DNA from: Bacteroidales bacterium UBA6377 | Lineage (GTDB): Bacteria; Bacteroidota; Bacteroidia; Bacteroidales; UBA932 | Assembly: GCA_002438805.1 (NCBI GenBank) | Contig: DJQV01000001.1 | Location: 1-23,424 of the forward strand | Reading direction: 5' to 3' | Length of the DNA stretch: 23,424 bases | Shown here: piece by piece, positions 7,879 to 15,352 of the stretch | How positions within the stretch are numbered: position 1 is the first letter of the stretch | Layout: each line of letters begins with the position of its first letter | Program-made: the position numbers and the translations under genes | Notes under the pieces: generated by a model | The model's input: the letters and a program-made list of their open reading frames with translations, nothing else | Told to the model about the DNA's origin: nothing | The model's database searches: none

Positions 7879-10359
7879 CTATACACCCTTCTTGGATCTG
7901 AGAATCTGTTCTGTCGTGGTCATGTTGCTGACTGGGGTGTAGTCCTTGAGAGGGACGATCTTCTCGTTGATCGCGTCGAGGAACCACTCAGGCTGAGGGA
8001 AGAACGCCTCTTCGAGCTCATGGCAAGGGGTGATCCAGTTGCGGGAGCCGAGTACCACAGGGGCTGCGTCGAGGTAGTCGAACGCCATCTCGGAGATGTT
8101 GGCGGCGAGATCGTTGAGGTATGATCCGCGGGCGGTGGCGTCTCCGGCGATTATGATGCGTCCGGTCTTCTTGACGGACTCGAGAACCTTCTCGTAGTTG
8201 AACGGCACGAGGGAGCGGGCATCGATGACTTCGGCTTCCATGCCGTACTTCTCCTTGAGCATGTCGGCTGCTGTGAGTGCGCGGTAGAGCGTGGCTCCGA
8301 TGGTGAGGAAGGTCACGTCCTTGCCGGCCCTCTTGATGTCAGGTTCGCCGAGAGGAATCTCGTAGTAGCCTTCCGGTACGCCGCCCTCGTGGAACTTCTC
8401 GCCCATGTCGTAGATCCTCTGGCTTTCGAAGAAGATGACAGGATCAGTGCCCTGAAGGGCTGAGTTCATAAGTCCCTTGGCATCATACGGGGTGACAGGG
8501 AAGACAACCTTGAGTCCCGGGATATGGGTGCAGAGCGAGGTCCAGTCCTGGGAGTGCTGCGCGCCGTATTTTGAGCCTACGGAAACGCGGACGACGACAG
8601 GCATCTTGAGGATGTTTCCGGACATGGCCTGCCACTTCGGGAGCTGGTTGAAGATCTCGTCTCCGCAGCATCCGAGGAAGTCGCAGTACATGATCTCCGG
8701 GATCACACGGCCTCCGCACATCGCGTAACCGATGGCCGTGCCGATGATGGCGGCCTCCGCGATAGGGGAGTTGAACAGGCGGTGATATGGAAGGGCTTCG
8801 GTAAGTCCGCGGTATACCGCGAACGCACCGCCCCACTCACGGTTCTCTTCGCCGTAGGCGATCAGGGAAGCGTCCTTGTAGAAACGGTCCACGACAGCTT
8901 CGAAGATGCCGTCACGGATGTTGAATGTCTTCATCTTGCTGGCAGGCTTACCGTCCTTGTCGAGCCAGAACCTCTCTTTGCCGGCGATCTGCTTGACGCG
9001 AGGGTTCTCCTCAAGCGGCATCAGCACATCAGGCTTGGCATCGCTGAGCGAGTCGATGCTCTGGTTTGAGAACATCATGTCTCCGAGCAGCTCGTTGTCC
9101 TTGACGAGATCCATGCGAGGTGAGAGCTCAGGGTCGATGGCCAGCTTGTAGCAGTCGAAGATGACATCTTCCACTTCCTGCCGGATGGCTTCAAGTTCCT
9201 TCTGGTCGGCTACGCCGGCTTCGATGAGCTTGTCTCCGAAGGCTGCGATGCAGTCTTCGCTTTCCCATGCTGCGATTTCCTCCTTGGTGCGGTATGATGA
9301 CTGGTCGCTCGGGGAGTGGCCGCTGTAGCGGTAGGTCACGATGTCCAGAAGTGCCGGGCCGAGTTTCTCTTCAAGCAGGGCCTTCTTGCGGCGGAAAGCG
9401 TCGATGACGGCGAGAGGGTTGTACCCGTCCACCCGCTCGGCATGCATGGCATCCGGCTTGAATCCTGCCCCGATGCGCGCCGGGAAGTCATATCCCATGG
9501 TCTCGCCTCTGGTCTGGCCGCCCATCGCGTACTGGTTGTCCATGACGTTGAAGAGGACAGGCAGGCCGCCTTTCATGTCTCCCTCCCAGAGGGTGTTGAA
9601 CTGGTCCATGGACGCGAAGGTCATGCCTTCGAGCACCGGGCCGCGGGCCATGGCGCCGTCACCGAGGTTTGCGACGACGATGCCTTTTTTGCGGTTGACT
9701 TTCTTATAGAGGGCTGCGCCCACGGCGATTGAGCCGGAGCCGCCTACGATGGCGTTGTTGGGATAGATGCCGAAAGGGGTGAAGAACGTGTGCATGGAGC
9801 CGCCCAGACCCTTGTTGAATCCGGTGGTGCGGGCGAAGATCTCGGCGATGGCTCCATAGATCAGGAAGCGGATTCCGAGCTCCTTGGTGCTGCCCTTGAA
9901 TCCTTTCTGTGCCACAGCGAGAGTTGCGCCTCCCCAGAATTCCTCCATGATCTTCTTGAGTTCCTCCTCCGGGAGGATCTCGATGGAGCGTAGTCCCTTG
10001 GCGAGGATTTCGCCGTGGGAGCGGTGTGAGCCGAAGATGAAGTCGTCCGTGTCAAGTGTGTAGGCCATACCCACAGCGGCGGCTTCCTGACCGGCGGAGA
10101 GGTGGGCGGGGCCCGGGTTGTTGTAGGCCACGCCGTTGTATCCTCCGGTGGTCTTGACGAGGTTGAGCATAGTCTCAAACTCGCGTATCACGGTCATGTC
10201 ATGATATATGCGGAGAAGGTCTTCCTTGGTGAAGTTGCCTTCATTGAGCTCTTCCTTGACGGTTTTGTTGTACTGCATCACAGGAATCTCCGGGAACACT
10301 ATCTTGCGTTCGTCCGGACGGAGAGTCTCCTTGGGGTCGATGTAAAGTGACTTTGGCAT
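7879..10359 (-). CDS. 2-oxo acid dehydrogenase E1, fused alpha and beta subunits (thiamine diphosphate-dependent)
   Basis: The 826-residue protein joins an E1-alpha domain (about 40-420) and an E1-beta/transketolase-C domain (about 478-805). The thiamine diphosphate motif runs from GDG at 233-235 to Asn275 (NVMDNQYAM), with a spacer longer than usual. HRSHGEILAKG (112-122) and YRYSGHSPSDQ (343-353) match E1-alpha; SPIAEA with Glu535 and GAQHSQDW (599-606) match E1-beta. E1 decarboxylates a 2-oxo acid and passes the acyl group to E2-lipoate. Compared with E1-alpha as I know it, there is an extra stretch at about 123-177 before the KGLGGSMH loop, plus a long N-terminal extension. Substrate (pyruvate, branched-chain or another carbonyl compound) cannot be assigned. 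It follows E3 by 19 bp. Confidence 0.9.
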   Translation of the reverse strand: MPKSLYIDPKETLRPDERKIVFPEIPVMQYNKTVKEELNEGNFTKEDLLRIYHDMTVIREFETMLNLVKTTGGYNGVAYNNPGPAHLSAGQEAAAVGMAYTLDTDDFIFGSHRSHGEILAKGLRSIEILPEEELKKIMEEFWGGATLAVAQKGFKGSTKELGIRFLIYGAIAEIFARTTGFNKGLGGSMHTFFTPFGIYPNNAIVGGSGSIAVGAALYKKVNRKKGIVVANLGDGAMARGPVLEGMTFASMDQFNTLWEGDMKGGLPVLFNVMDNQYAMGGQTRGETMGYDFPARIGAGFKPDAMHAERVDGYNPLAVIDAFRRKKALLEEKLGPALLDIVTYRYSGHSPSDQSSYRTKEEIAAWESEDCIAAFGDKLIEAGVADQKELEAIRQEVEDVIFDCYKLAIDPELSPRMDLVKDNELLGDMMFSNQSIDSLSDAKPDVLMPLEENPRVKQIAGKERFWLDKDGKPASKMKTFNIRDGIFEAVVDRFYKDASLIAYGEENREWGGAFAVYRGLTEALPYHRLFNSPIAEAAIIGTAIGYAMCGGRVIPEIMYCDFLGCCGDEIFNQLPKWQAMSGNILKMPVVVRVSVGSKYGAQHSQDWTSLCTHIPGLKVVFPVTPYDAKGLMNSALQGTDPVIFFESQRIYDMGEKFHEGGVPEGYYEIPLGEPDIKRAGKDVTFLTIGATLYRALTAADMLKEKYGMEAEVIDARSLVPFNYEKVLESVKKTGRIIIAGDATARGSYLNDLAANISEMAFDYLDAAPVVLGSRNWITPCHELEEAFFPQPEWFLDAINEKIVPLKDYTPVSNMTTTEQILRSKKGV

Positions 10360-10378
10360 TTTATTGTGGTATTATTGG

Positions 10379-11758
10379 TTACTTGATGGTAAAAACCGTC
10401 TCCTTGATGATTTCGGACACGGTAGGGTGAGGGAACACGACTTCCTGGAGCTGTTCTGCTGTCATCTCCATCTCGATGGCGATGCAGGCGCTGTGGATGA
10501 TCTCCGAGCAAGGGTTGCCGAGCATGTGGACACCGAGCACTTCGTGGTGCTTCTTGCCGACGATGATCTTGCACAGGCCCTCTCCGCCTTCGTTTTCGGC
10601 GACGAAACGTCCGGAATACGCCATAGGCAGTTTGAGGACGGTGTATTCCTTGCCGGAGGCTTTGGCCTGATCTTCGGTGAGCCCGACTCCGGCGACTTCA
10701 GGGTTGGTGTACACCACTCCCGGTATGGCCTCGTAGCGCATGTGGTCCTGCCTGCCGAGGATGTTGTTGACGGCGACCTCCCCCTCCCGGCTTGCGGTGT
10801 GGGCGAGCATCGAGAATCCGGTCACGTCACCGGCGGCATAGACATTCGGGATGTTGGTGCGCATATGGCTGTCAACCTTGATCCCGCATGGTTTTCCGCC
10901 CCTGTTGAGGAGCATCTCGACTCCGAGATTCTCAAGACCGTAGCCGGTGAGATTGGCCCTGCGGCCCACTGAGACGAGGATTTTGTCCCCGCTGACGCGG
11001 CAGACTTTCCCGTCCGGGTCTTCGTATACGACGGTGTTGCCCTCGATGCCTGTCACCTTGCAGCGCAGGCAGAACTCGATGCCCCTCTTGGCGTAGATCT
11101 TCTGGAGCATGGCGCTGATCTCGTCATCAAGCGGCCCGAGGATTTTCGGCATCATCTCGACCACGGTCACCTTGGTCCCGAGAGTGCTGAAGAATGCGGC
11201 GAACTCCATTCCGATCACACCGCCTCCGATCACTACGAGCTCTTTCGGCTGCTCCTTGAGGGAGAGGATCTCCCTGTTTGTGACAATCACGTCGCCGGCT
11301 TCCTTGAGTCCCTGGAACGGAGGCACGGCAGCCTCCGAGCCGGCGCAGATAAGCAGATTCTTTGCTACATACTCCTTGTCAGCGGCAGCCACGGTGACGC
11401 CTTCGGCGCTGCGGCCCTTGATCATGGCCTGCTCGGCCACAACTTCGACCTTGCCGGCCTTCATGGCAGCCTTCACTCCGGCCACGAGCTTCCTGACGAC
11501 CTTGTCCTTGCGGGCTACGATCTCTCCGTAGTTGAAGCTTGGCTCTTTGGCATAGACGCCATAGTGATCTCCGTTTACTGCGTAGTTATATACTTTTGCG
11601 CTGTAGAGAAGCGTTTTGGTCGGGATGCAGCCCTCGTTGAGGCATACGCCGCCGAGGGACTTCTTCTCGAAGAGAACAACCTTGAGTCCGGCTGCGCCGG
11701 CCCTCTCTGCGGCTACGTATCCTCCAGGGCCGCCGCCTATTATCGCTAAATCGTACAT
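10379..11758 (-). CDS. lpdA: Dihydrolipoamide dehydrogenase (E3)
   Basis: This 459-residue FAD enzyme re-oxidises the dihydrolipoyl arm of E2 and makes NADH. The N-terminal FAD fingerprint GGGPGG is at 8-13. The redox-active disulfide lies in GGVCLNEGCIPTK (Cys39/Cys44). A second nucleotide-binding motif (GGGVIGMEFA) is mid-protein, and a late TNIPNVYAAGDV segment contacts FAD. The C-terminal catalytic His444 with Glu449 is in FPHPTVSE. Length and all key residues are normal. It sits between E2 (15 bp gap) and E1 (19 bp gap), so it very probably serves this complex. Confidence 0.95.
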   Translation of the reverse strand: MYDLAIIGGGPGGYVAAERAGAAGLKVVLFEKKSLGGVCLNEGCIPTKTLLYSAKVYNYAVNGDHYGVYAKEPSFNYGEIVARKDKVVRKLVAGVKAAMKAGKVEVVAEQAMIKGRSAEGVTVAAADKEYVAKNLLICAGSEAAVPPFQGLKEAGDVIVTNREILSLKEQPKELVVIGGGVIGMEFAAFFSTLGTKVTVVEMMPKILGPLDDEISAMLQKIYAKRGIEFCLRCKVTGIEGNTVVYEDPDGKVCRVSGDKILVSVGRRANLTGYGLENLGVEMLLNRGGKPCGIKVDSHMRTNIPNVYAAGDVTGFSMLAHTASREGEVAVNNILGRQDHMRYEAIPGVVYTNPEVAGVGLTEDQAKASGKEYTVLKLPMAYSGRFVAENEGGEGLCKIIVGKKHHEVLGVHMLGNPCSEIIHSACIAIEMEMTAEQLQEVVFPHPTVSEIIKETVFTIK

Positions 11759-11773
11759 TGTATGGTGTGCTGT

Positions 11774-13105
11774 TTAAAATTCAACTTCAAGATTCTCGAT
11801 TTCCGTAGCCACCTGCTTGAGGAAGCGTGTGGCTTCTCCTCCGTCGATGGCGCGGTGGTCATAGGTGAGGGAAAGGCCGAGATATGGCACGAAGGCATAC
11901 ACCCCGTTTCCGAGATCTTTCGGGCGCGGTACGATGGTGCCTACCCCGAGGATGGCGCTCTGCGGCACGTTGATAATAGGAGTGAACCACTCCACCCCGT
12001 AGCCTCCGAGGTTGGAAACAGTGAATGAAGCCGCCTCGCTTGAGAGGAGATCCGGGTTGATGCTGCCTTTCTTGCAGTCATCGGCCACTTTCTTGAGGGC
12101 CTTGCTCAGCCCCGTGATGTTGAGATCTTCAGCCCTCTTGACGGCAGGCACCATAAGCCCGCGTTCAGTGTCTACGGCGAGACCGAGGTTGACTGTGTTG
12201 AATATGCGCATCGCGTCCCCGAGGCAGTGTGAGTTCACTGAAGGGAACTTCTTGAGAGCCTTGATGACAGCGAAGCATACGAAGTCGTTGATGGTGATGT
12301 TCGCGTCGATGCGGCCTTCCTCCAGGGCTTTCTTGGCTTTCTTGCGGAGAGCCTGTATCCTGCGTGCGTCAGCCCCGAGCATGTGTGTGAGCTGTGCCGA
12401 GTTCTGGAGGGAGTTGTACATGGACTTGGCGATGAGCTTGCGCATGTTGGACATCTTCTCCACCTTGAACTCCTCGCCTTCTCCCGCGATCTCGCTGTGG
12501 TTGGCCTGCCAAACCTTGAGGTCCGATCCCTTGACCATGCCGGCAAGTCCGCTCCCGCGCGAAGGGGCTTCGAATCCTCCCTGGGCGGCGATGGCCTTGG
12601 CAAGTCCGGTCTTCGGGCTGCCTTCAGCGGCCACGATATCCCTCTCTATGATGCGTCCGTGAGGGCCTGTTCCGGCCACCTGCGCTGTATCCACGCCTTT
12701 TTCGGCTGCGAGCTTGCGGGCTCTCGGGGATACCGGCGCTCCCGCCACTACGGCTGCTGCCGGAACATCCGCCGTTGTGGCCTCCTGTGCCGCCTGAGGC
12801 CCGGCAGTCTCTGCACTCTCCTGCGCCGGGGCGGCTCCGTCGGGAGCGAATTCGGCAAAGGACTCTCCCGGCTTGCCTATGACCATCACATTGGTCAGTA
12901 CCGGAATTTCATCGTTGTCTTTGAAGAAGCACGCGAGTACCGTGCCTTCGAATTTGGATTCCTCGTCAAATGAGGCCTTGTCTGTCTCGTAACTGAAAAG
13001 AATGTCGCCGACAGCTACCTTGTCTCCCGGTTTCTTTTTGAATTCGGTGACGATACAACTCTCGACCGACTGGCCCTGTTTGGGCATTATTACTACATTT
13101 GCCAT
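11774..13105 (-). CDS. Lipoyl-dependent acyltransferase, E2 of a 2-oxo acid dehydrogenase complex
   Basis: E2 carries the acyl group from E1 to CoA and forms the core of the complex. The 443-residue protein has one lipoyl domain (residues 1-80) with Lys43 in ETDKASFDE as the lipoylation site, an Ala/Pro-rich linker (about 85-122), a peripheral subunit-binding domain (124-157, PRARKLAAEKGV...GTGPHGRI), a second linker, and the catalytic domain (212-443) ending in YDHRAIDGGEA with His417 and Asp421. All domains are intact. It is the first gene of the seven-gene operon, just downstream of a promoter and palindrome. The gene order E2-E3-E1 differs from the usual E1-E2-E3. Acyl specificity is unknown. 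Confidence 0.92.
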   Translation of the reverse strand: MANVVIMPKQGQSVESCIVTEFKKKPGDKVAVGDILFSYETDKASFDEESKFEGTVLACFFKDNDEIPVLTNVMVIGKPGESFAEFAPDGAAPAQESAETAGPQAAQEATTADVPAAAVVAGAPVSPRARKLAAEKGVDTAQVAGTGPHGRIIERDIVAAEGSPKTGLAKAIAAQGGFEAPSRGSGLAGMVKGSDLKVWQANHSEIAGEGEEFKVEKMSNMRKLIAKSMYNSLQNSAQLTHMLGADARRIQALRKKAKKALEEGRIDANITINDFVCFAVIKALKKFPSVNSHCLGDAMRIFNTVNLGLAVDTERGLMVPAVKRAEDLNITGLSKALKKVADDCKKGSINPDLLSSEAASFTVSNLGGYGVEWFTPIINVPQSAILGVGTIVPRPKDLGNGVYAFVPYLGLSLTYDHRAIDGGEATRFLKQVATEIENLEVEF

Positions 13106-13112
13106 TGTGTTA

Positions 13113-13130
13113 TGTGATTAGATAATCACA
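13113..13130. promoter_or_regulatory. 18-bp palindrome, candidate operator of the E2 operon
   Basis: TGTGATTAGATAATCACA is a perfect 8-bp inverted repeat with a 2-base centre. It begins on the base directly after the -7 box and would cover about -3 to +15 of the transcript, a classic repressor position. The TGTGA/TCACA ends resemble CRP/FNR-family half-sites, but with eight instead of six bases between them. No regulator gene is nearby, so the binding protein is unknown. There is no T-tract, so it is not a terminator for the upstream gene. Confidence 0.6.
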
Positions 13131-13161
13131 CAAATGTAGTAATTTTTCGCCGTTACCACAA
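13131..13161 (-). promoter_or_regulatory. Bacteroidetes-type promoter of the E2-E3-E1-PHP-aldolase-peptidase-dehydrogenase operon
   Basis: On the minus strand TACATTTG (13138-13131) fits the TAnnTTTG -7 consensus exactly, and a TTG (13161-13159) lies 20 bases upstream, at the place of the -33 element. The predicted start is near 13127, giving a leader of about 20 bases before the ATG of E2. The -33 part lies in the last codons of the GH20-like gene. Confidence 0.65.
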
Positions 13162-14184
13162 TTCCTCCGCCAGCTCGCGCAGCATCTGCTCATCAGGTGA
13201 GGCCGGCTTGACTTCCATGAACGATGCTGCTTCGCCGGGTGCGTCCCGCTTGCCCGGAGCCTCCAGAGCCCCGGACGGAAGGGCGGCGTCGCAGCTGATG
13301 TCCTCATACACGCACGGGAAGACAGCGGCGGTCTCCTTGATAATCTGTGAAATGAACTGCTCTTCGGAGACGTCCTCCGGCCGGAGGAGCGTCATGACTT
13401 CCTTACCTATGTGCAGGCTTGGTATGATGCTGATTCCCAAATAAGTGGCGTGTTTCACAATCTTTGCCATATCTTCCCGGCTGTAGTATCCGCCATACCT
13501 TTCATCCCCTTCCATGCGGTAGCCTCCCGCCTGTCCGAGAAGAGGATATGCCTTGACTTCCATCCTCCAGCCCCTGTCTCCCGCGACTTTCCACAGCAGG
13601 CAGTTGAATTTGTACTTTGCCATCAGGTCGAGGCAGGAGAGCATCTGGTCCACGTTCCAGAAAGTCTCGCAACTGTCTATCCGCAGCCCTCTTGTTGCTG
13701 TGGACGGTGAGTCGGAGATTTCGCAGCAGGGGAGTGCCCAACGGCATTTCTCCGCCAGCTGTTCGCTGTAGATTTCTTCGGGCAGCATCTGTTTGAGGGT
13801 CTGTATCGCGTTGAGGAATCCCGCTGTGCCCCCGGCCTCGACAAGGGCGGATTTGCGTCCGATGTCCATGGTGTATGACTCTCCTTTCAACCTGTCGTTT
13901 TTCAAGAAAATCACTCCCTTTGCTGAACCGTCCTCCACCACGGACCTCAGTCCCACAGGGGTGGAGACGCTGCTCGTCTTACCGCTAACCAGCGAGAGCC
14001 TTGCCGCCAGGCGGAGGATCGCCTCCATCGAGACCGAGTCGATGGCCGGGTCGCACTTGAATACGGCACCGCTTATCTTCATGCTGCCTTTTCCCGGGGT
14101 CATGCCGACCGGTTCGGGGACTATGCCTCCCATGCAGATGACAGCCGGCAGCATGGAGAGGAGGATGATCGCAATTCTTTTCAT
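13153..14184 (-). CDS. Secreted, truncated and probably inactive GH20 (beta-N-acetylhexosaminidase)-like protein
   Basis: This 343-residue protein has a signal peptide (about 1-19) and the N-terminal GH20b-like domain (PEPVGMTPGKG, then YTMDIG...GGTAGFLNAIQTLKQMLP). The catalytic barrel starts at RGLRIDSCETFWNVDQM (166-182), continues through LLWKVAGDRGWRMEVKAYP, and GGYYSREDMAKIV at 231-243. Where active GH20 enzymes have PGH and then HxGGDE, it has PSLHIGKE followed within about 30 residues by EDISCDAALP: Asp299 aligns with the stabilising Asp, but the acid Glu is Ala300. The rest of the barrel is missing; active members are usually above 500 residues. Its ATG is one base after the transporter stop. 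A binding or accessory role, or decay, are both possible. Confidence 0.75.
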   Translation of the reverse strand: MKRIAIILLSMLPAVICMGGIVPEPVGMTPGKGSMKISGAVFKCDPAIDSVSMEAILRLAARLSLVSGKTSSVSTPVGLRSVVEDGSAKGVIFLKNDRLKGESYTMDIGRKSALVEAGGTAGFLNAIQTLKQMLPEEIYSEQLAEKCRWALPCCEISDSPSTATRGLRIDSCETFWNVDQMLSCLDLMAKYKFNCLLWKVAGDRGWRMEVKAYPLLGQAGGYRMEGDERYGGYYSREDMAKIVKHATYLGISIIPSLHIGKEVMTLLRPEDVSEEQFISQIIKETAAVFPCVYEDISCDAALPSGALEAPGKRDAPGEAASFMEVKPASPDEQMLRELAEELW

Positions 14185-14185
14185 G

Positions 14186-14782
14186 TCAATATATTAGCAG
14201 GCCGATGACCCCCGATGTCACGAGAAGCGTGATGGGTCCGGCCTTTTTGGTGTAACAAAGTATGAATGAGCCTGCAAACAGCACCCAGGCCTTCCAGTCC
14301 GGGAAGTTGTCCTGCAGGACGTGTATGGAAACGGTACTCCCGCTCCACGAAATCCCGAGGATGAGCACCAGTGCCGCGGCACCTATCATCCCGGCCACAG
14401 CAGGACGCAGCGCCCCCATCACGGAAGCGAATACCGGGTGCTGGTGGAACTTGTTGAATATCCGTATGATGACGAAAAACACCAGAAACGAGGGCAGCAC
14501 GATTGCCAGGGTGGTGGAAGCTGAACCCAGGATCGAGACGAGGTTGCTGTACCCCTCATCGTGCAGGACCTGAAAGCCCACGTAGGTGGCGCAGTTGATG
14601 CCTATCGGCCCCGGGGTTGATTGGGAGATGGCCACTATGTCCGTGAATGCTTTTTCCGTGAGCCAGCCGTGCTCCGTCACCACCTGTGCCTGTATGAGGG
14701 AAAGCATGGCACCGCCACCCCCGAAGTTGAACAGCCCTATGACGAAGAACGTCGCAAACAGTTGCCAGAGCAGTGCAATCAT
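14186..14782 (-). CDS. Chromate-type (CHR) transporter, second half-size subunit
   Basis: This 198-residue membrane protein has several hydrophobic helices and the CHR-family signature near the N-terminus, FNFGGGGAMLSLIQ, followed by VAISQSTPGPIGINCATYVGF. CHR proteins export chromate or related oxyanions in a proton- or sulfate-linked way; half-size members work as pairs of two different proteins. Its start overlaps the stop of the first half (ATGA), so the pair is translationally coupled and probably forms a heterodimer. The physiological substrate in an anaerobe could be something other than chromate; the family name does not prove it. Confidence 0.85.
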   Translation of the reverse strand: MIALLWQLFATFFVIGLFNFGGGGAMLSLIQAQVVTEHGWLTEKAFTDIVAISQSTPGPIGINCATYVGFQVLHDEGYSNLVSILGSASTTLAIVLPSFLVFFVIIRIFNKFHQHPVFASVMGALRPAVAGMIGAAALVLILGISWSGSTVSIHVLQDNFPDWKAWVLFAGSFILCYTKKAGPITLLVTSGVIGLLIY

Positions 14783-15333
14783 TGCTTTTTCTTGTTATAG
14801 GTGAACGAAGAGATGCCCGCCGCGGCGGCAATCGTCACGAGTATGAACCATATAGGGGAGATTTTGAGGAAAGCCACCCCGAACAGCGTGCCTGCGCAAA
14901 GCAGCCAAGTCCACCAATTGTGGCAGCCCTGCTTTGCCATGTTTACTGCCGGGACGAGAATCAGAGCCACAGCTACGGGGCGCACTCCTTGGAAGATGCG
15001 TGCCACGATGGGGTTGTCCTTGAAACTGGTGAACACCATGGCTATGAGCAGGATGATGACAAATGACGGCAGCACTGCCCCCAGAGCGCAGACGATGCTT
15101 CCCTTGAGGCCGCCCAGCTTGTATCCGGTGTAGATGGCCATGTTGACGGCGAGCAGTCCCGGGGCGCTTTGCGCCAGCACTATCACATCGTCAAGATCCT
15201 CCTTGCCGATAAGATCCCGGCTTGTCAATTCCTTTTCTATAAGGGGGATCATCGCATATCCTCCTCCTATGGTGAACGCTCCCATCTTGAAGAAGATGAG
15301 AAACAGCTGCCATAGCGGTGTCTTGTTTTCCAT
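14779..15333 (-). CDS. Chromate-type (CHR) transporter, first half-size subunit
   Basis: This 184-residue inner-membrane protein carries the CHR signature FTIGGGYAMIPLIE, then VLAQSAPGLLAVNMAIYTGY, with about five to six hydrophobic segments and a Lys-rich end (NKKKQ). It is the first gene of the transporter pair and is related to the second half by an ancient duplication, as is usual for short CHR pairs. It begins 19 bp after the stop of the DUF1016 nuclease gene; a TACTTTG box just before the ATG may give it its own promoter. Confidence 0.85.
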   Translation of the reverse strand: MENKTPLWQLFLIFFKMGAFTIGGGYAMIPLIEKELTSRDLIGKEDLDDVIVLAQSAPGLLAVNMAIYTGYKLGGLKGSIVCALGAVLPSFVIILLIAMVFTSFKDNPIVARIFQGVRPVAVALILVPAVNMAKQGCHNWWTWLLCAGTLFGVAFLKISPIWFILVTIAAAAGISSFTYNKKKQ

Positions 15334-15337
15334 ATTG

Positions 15338-15344
15338 CAAAGTA
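15338..15344 (-). promoter_or_regulatory. Possible -7 box ahead of the transporter pair
   Basis: On the minus strand TACTTTG is one base short of TAnnTTTG and stands only 4 bases before the ATG at 15333. If active it would give a leaderless or near-leaderless message. The match is imperfect and no clear -33 element was found. Confidence 0.3.
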
Positions 15345-15352
15345 CTATAAGA

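Noticed and set aside
7875..7886. GTG at 7886 as the start of the PHP protein.
   Set aside because: The ATG at 7877 is a better codon, avoids the overlap with E1 and keeps the whole metal-binding motif; GTG cannot be fully excluded.
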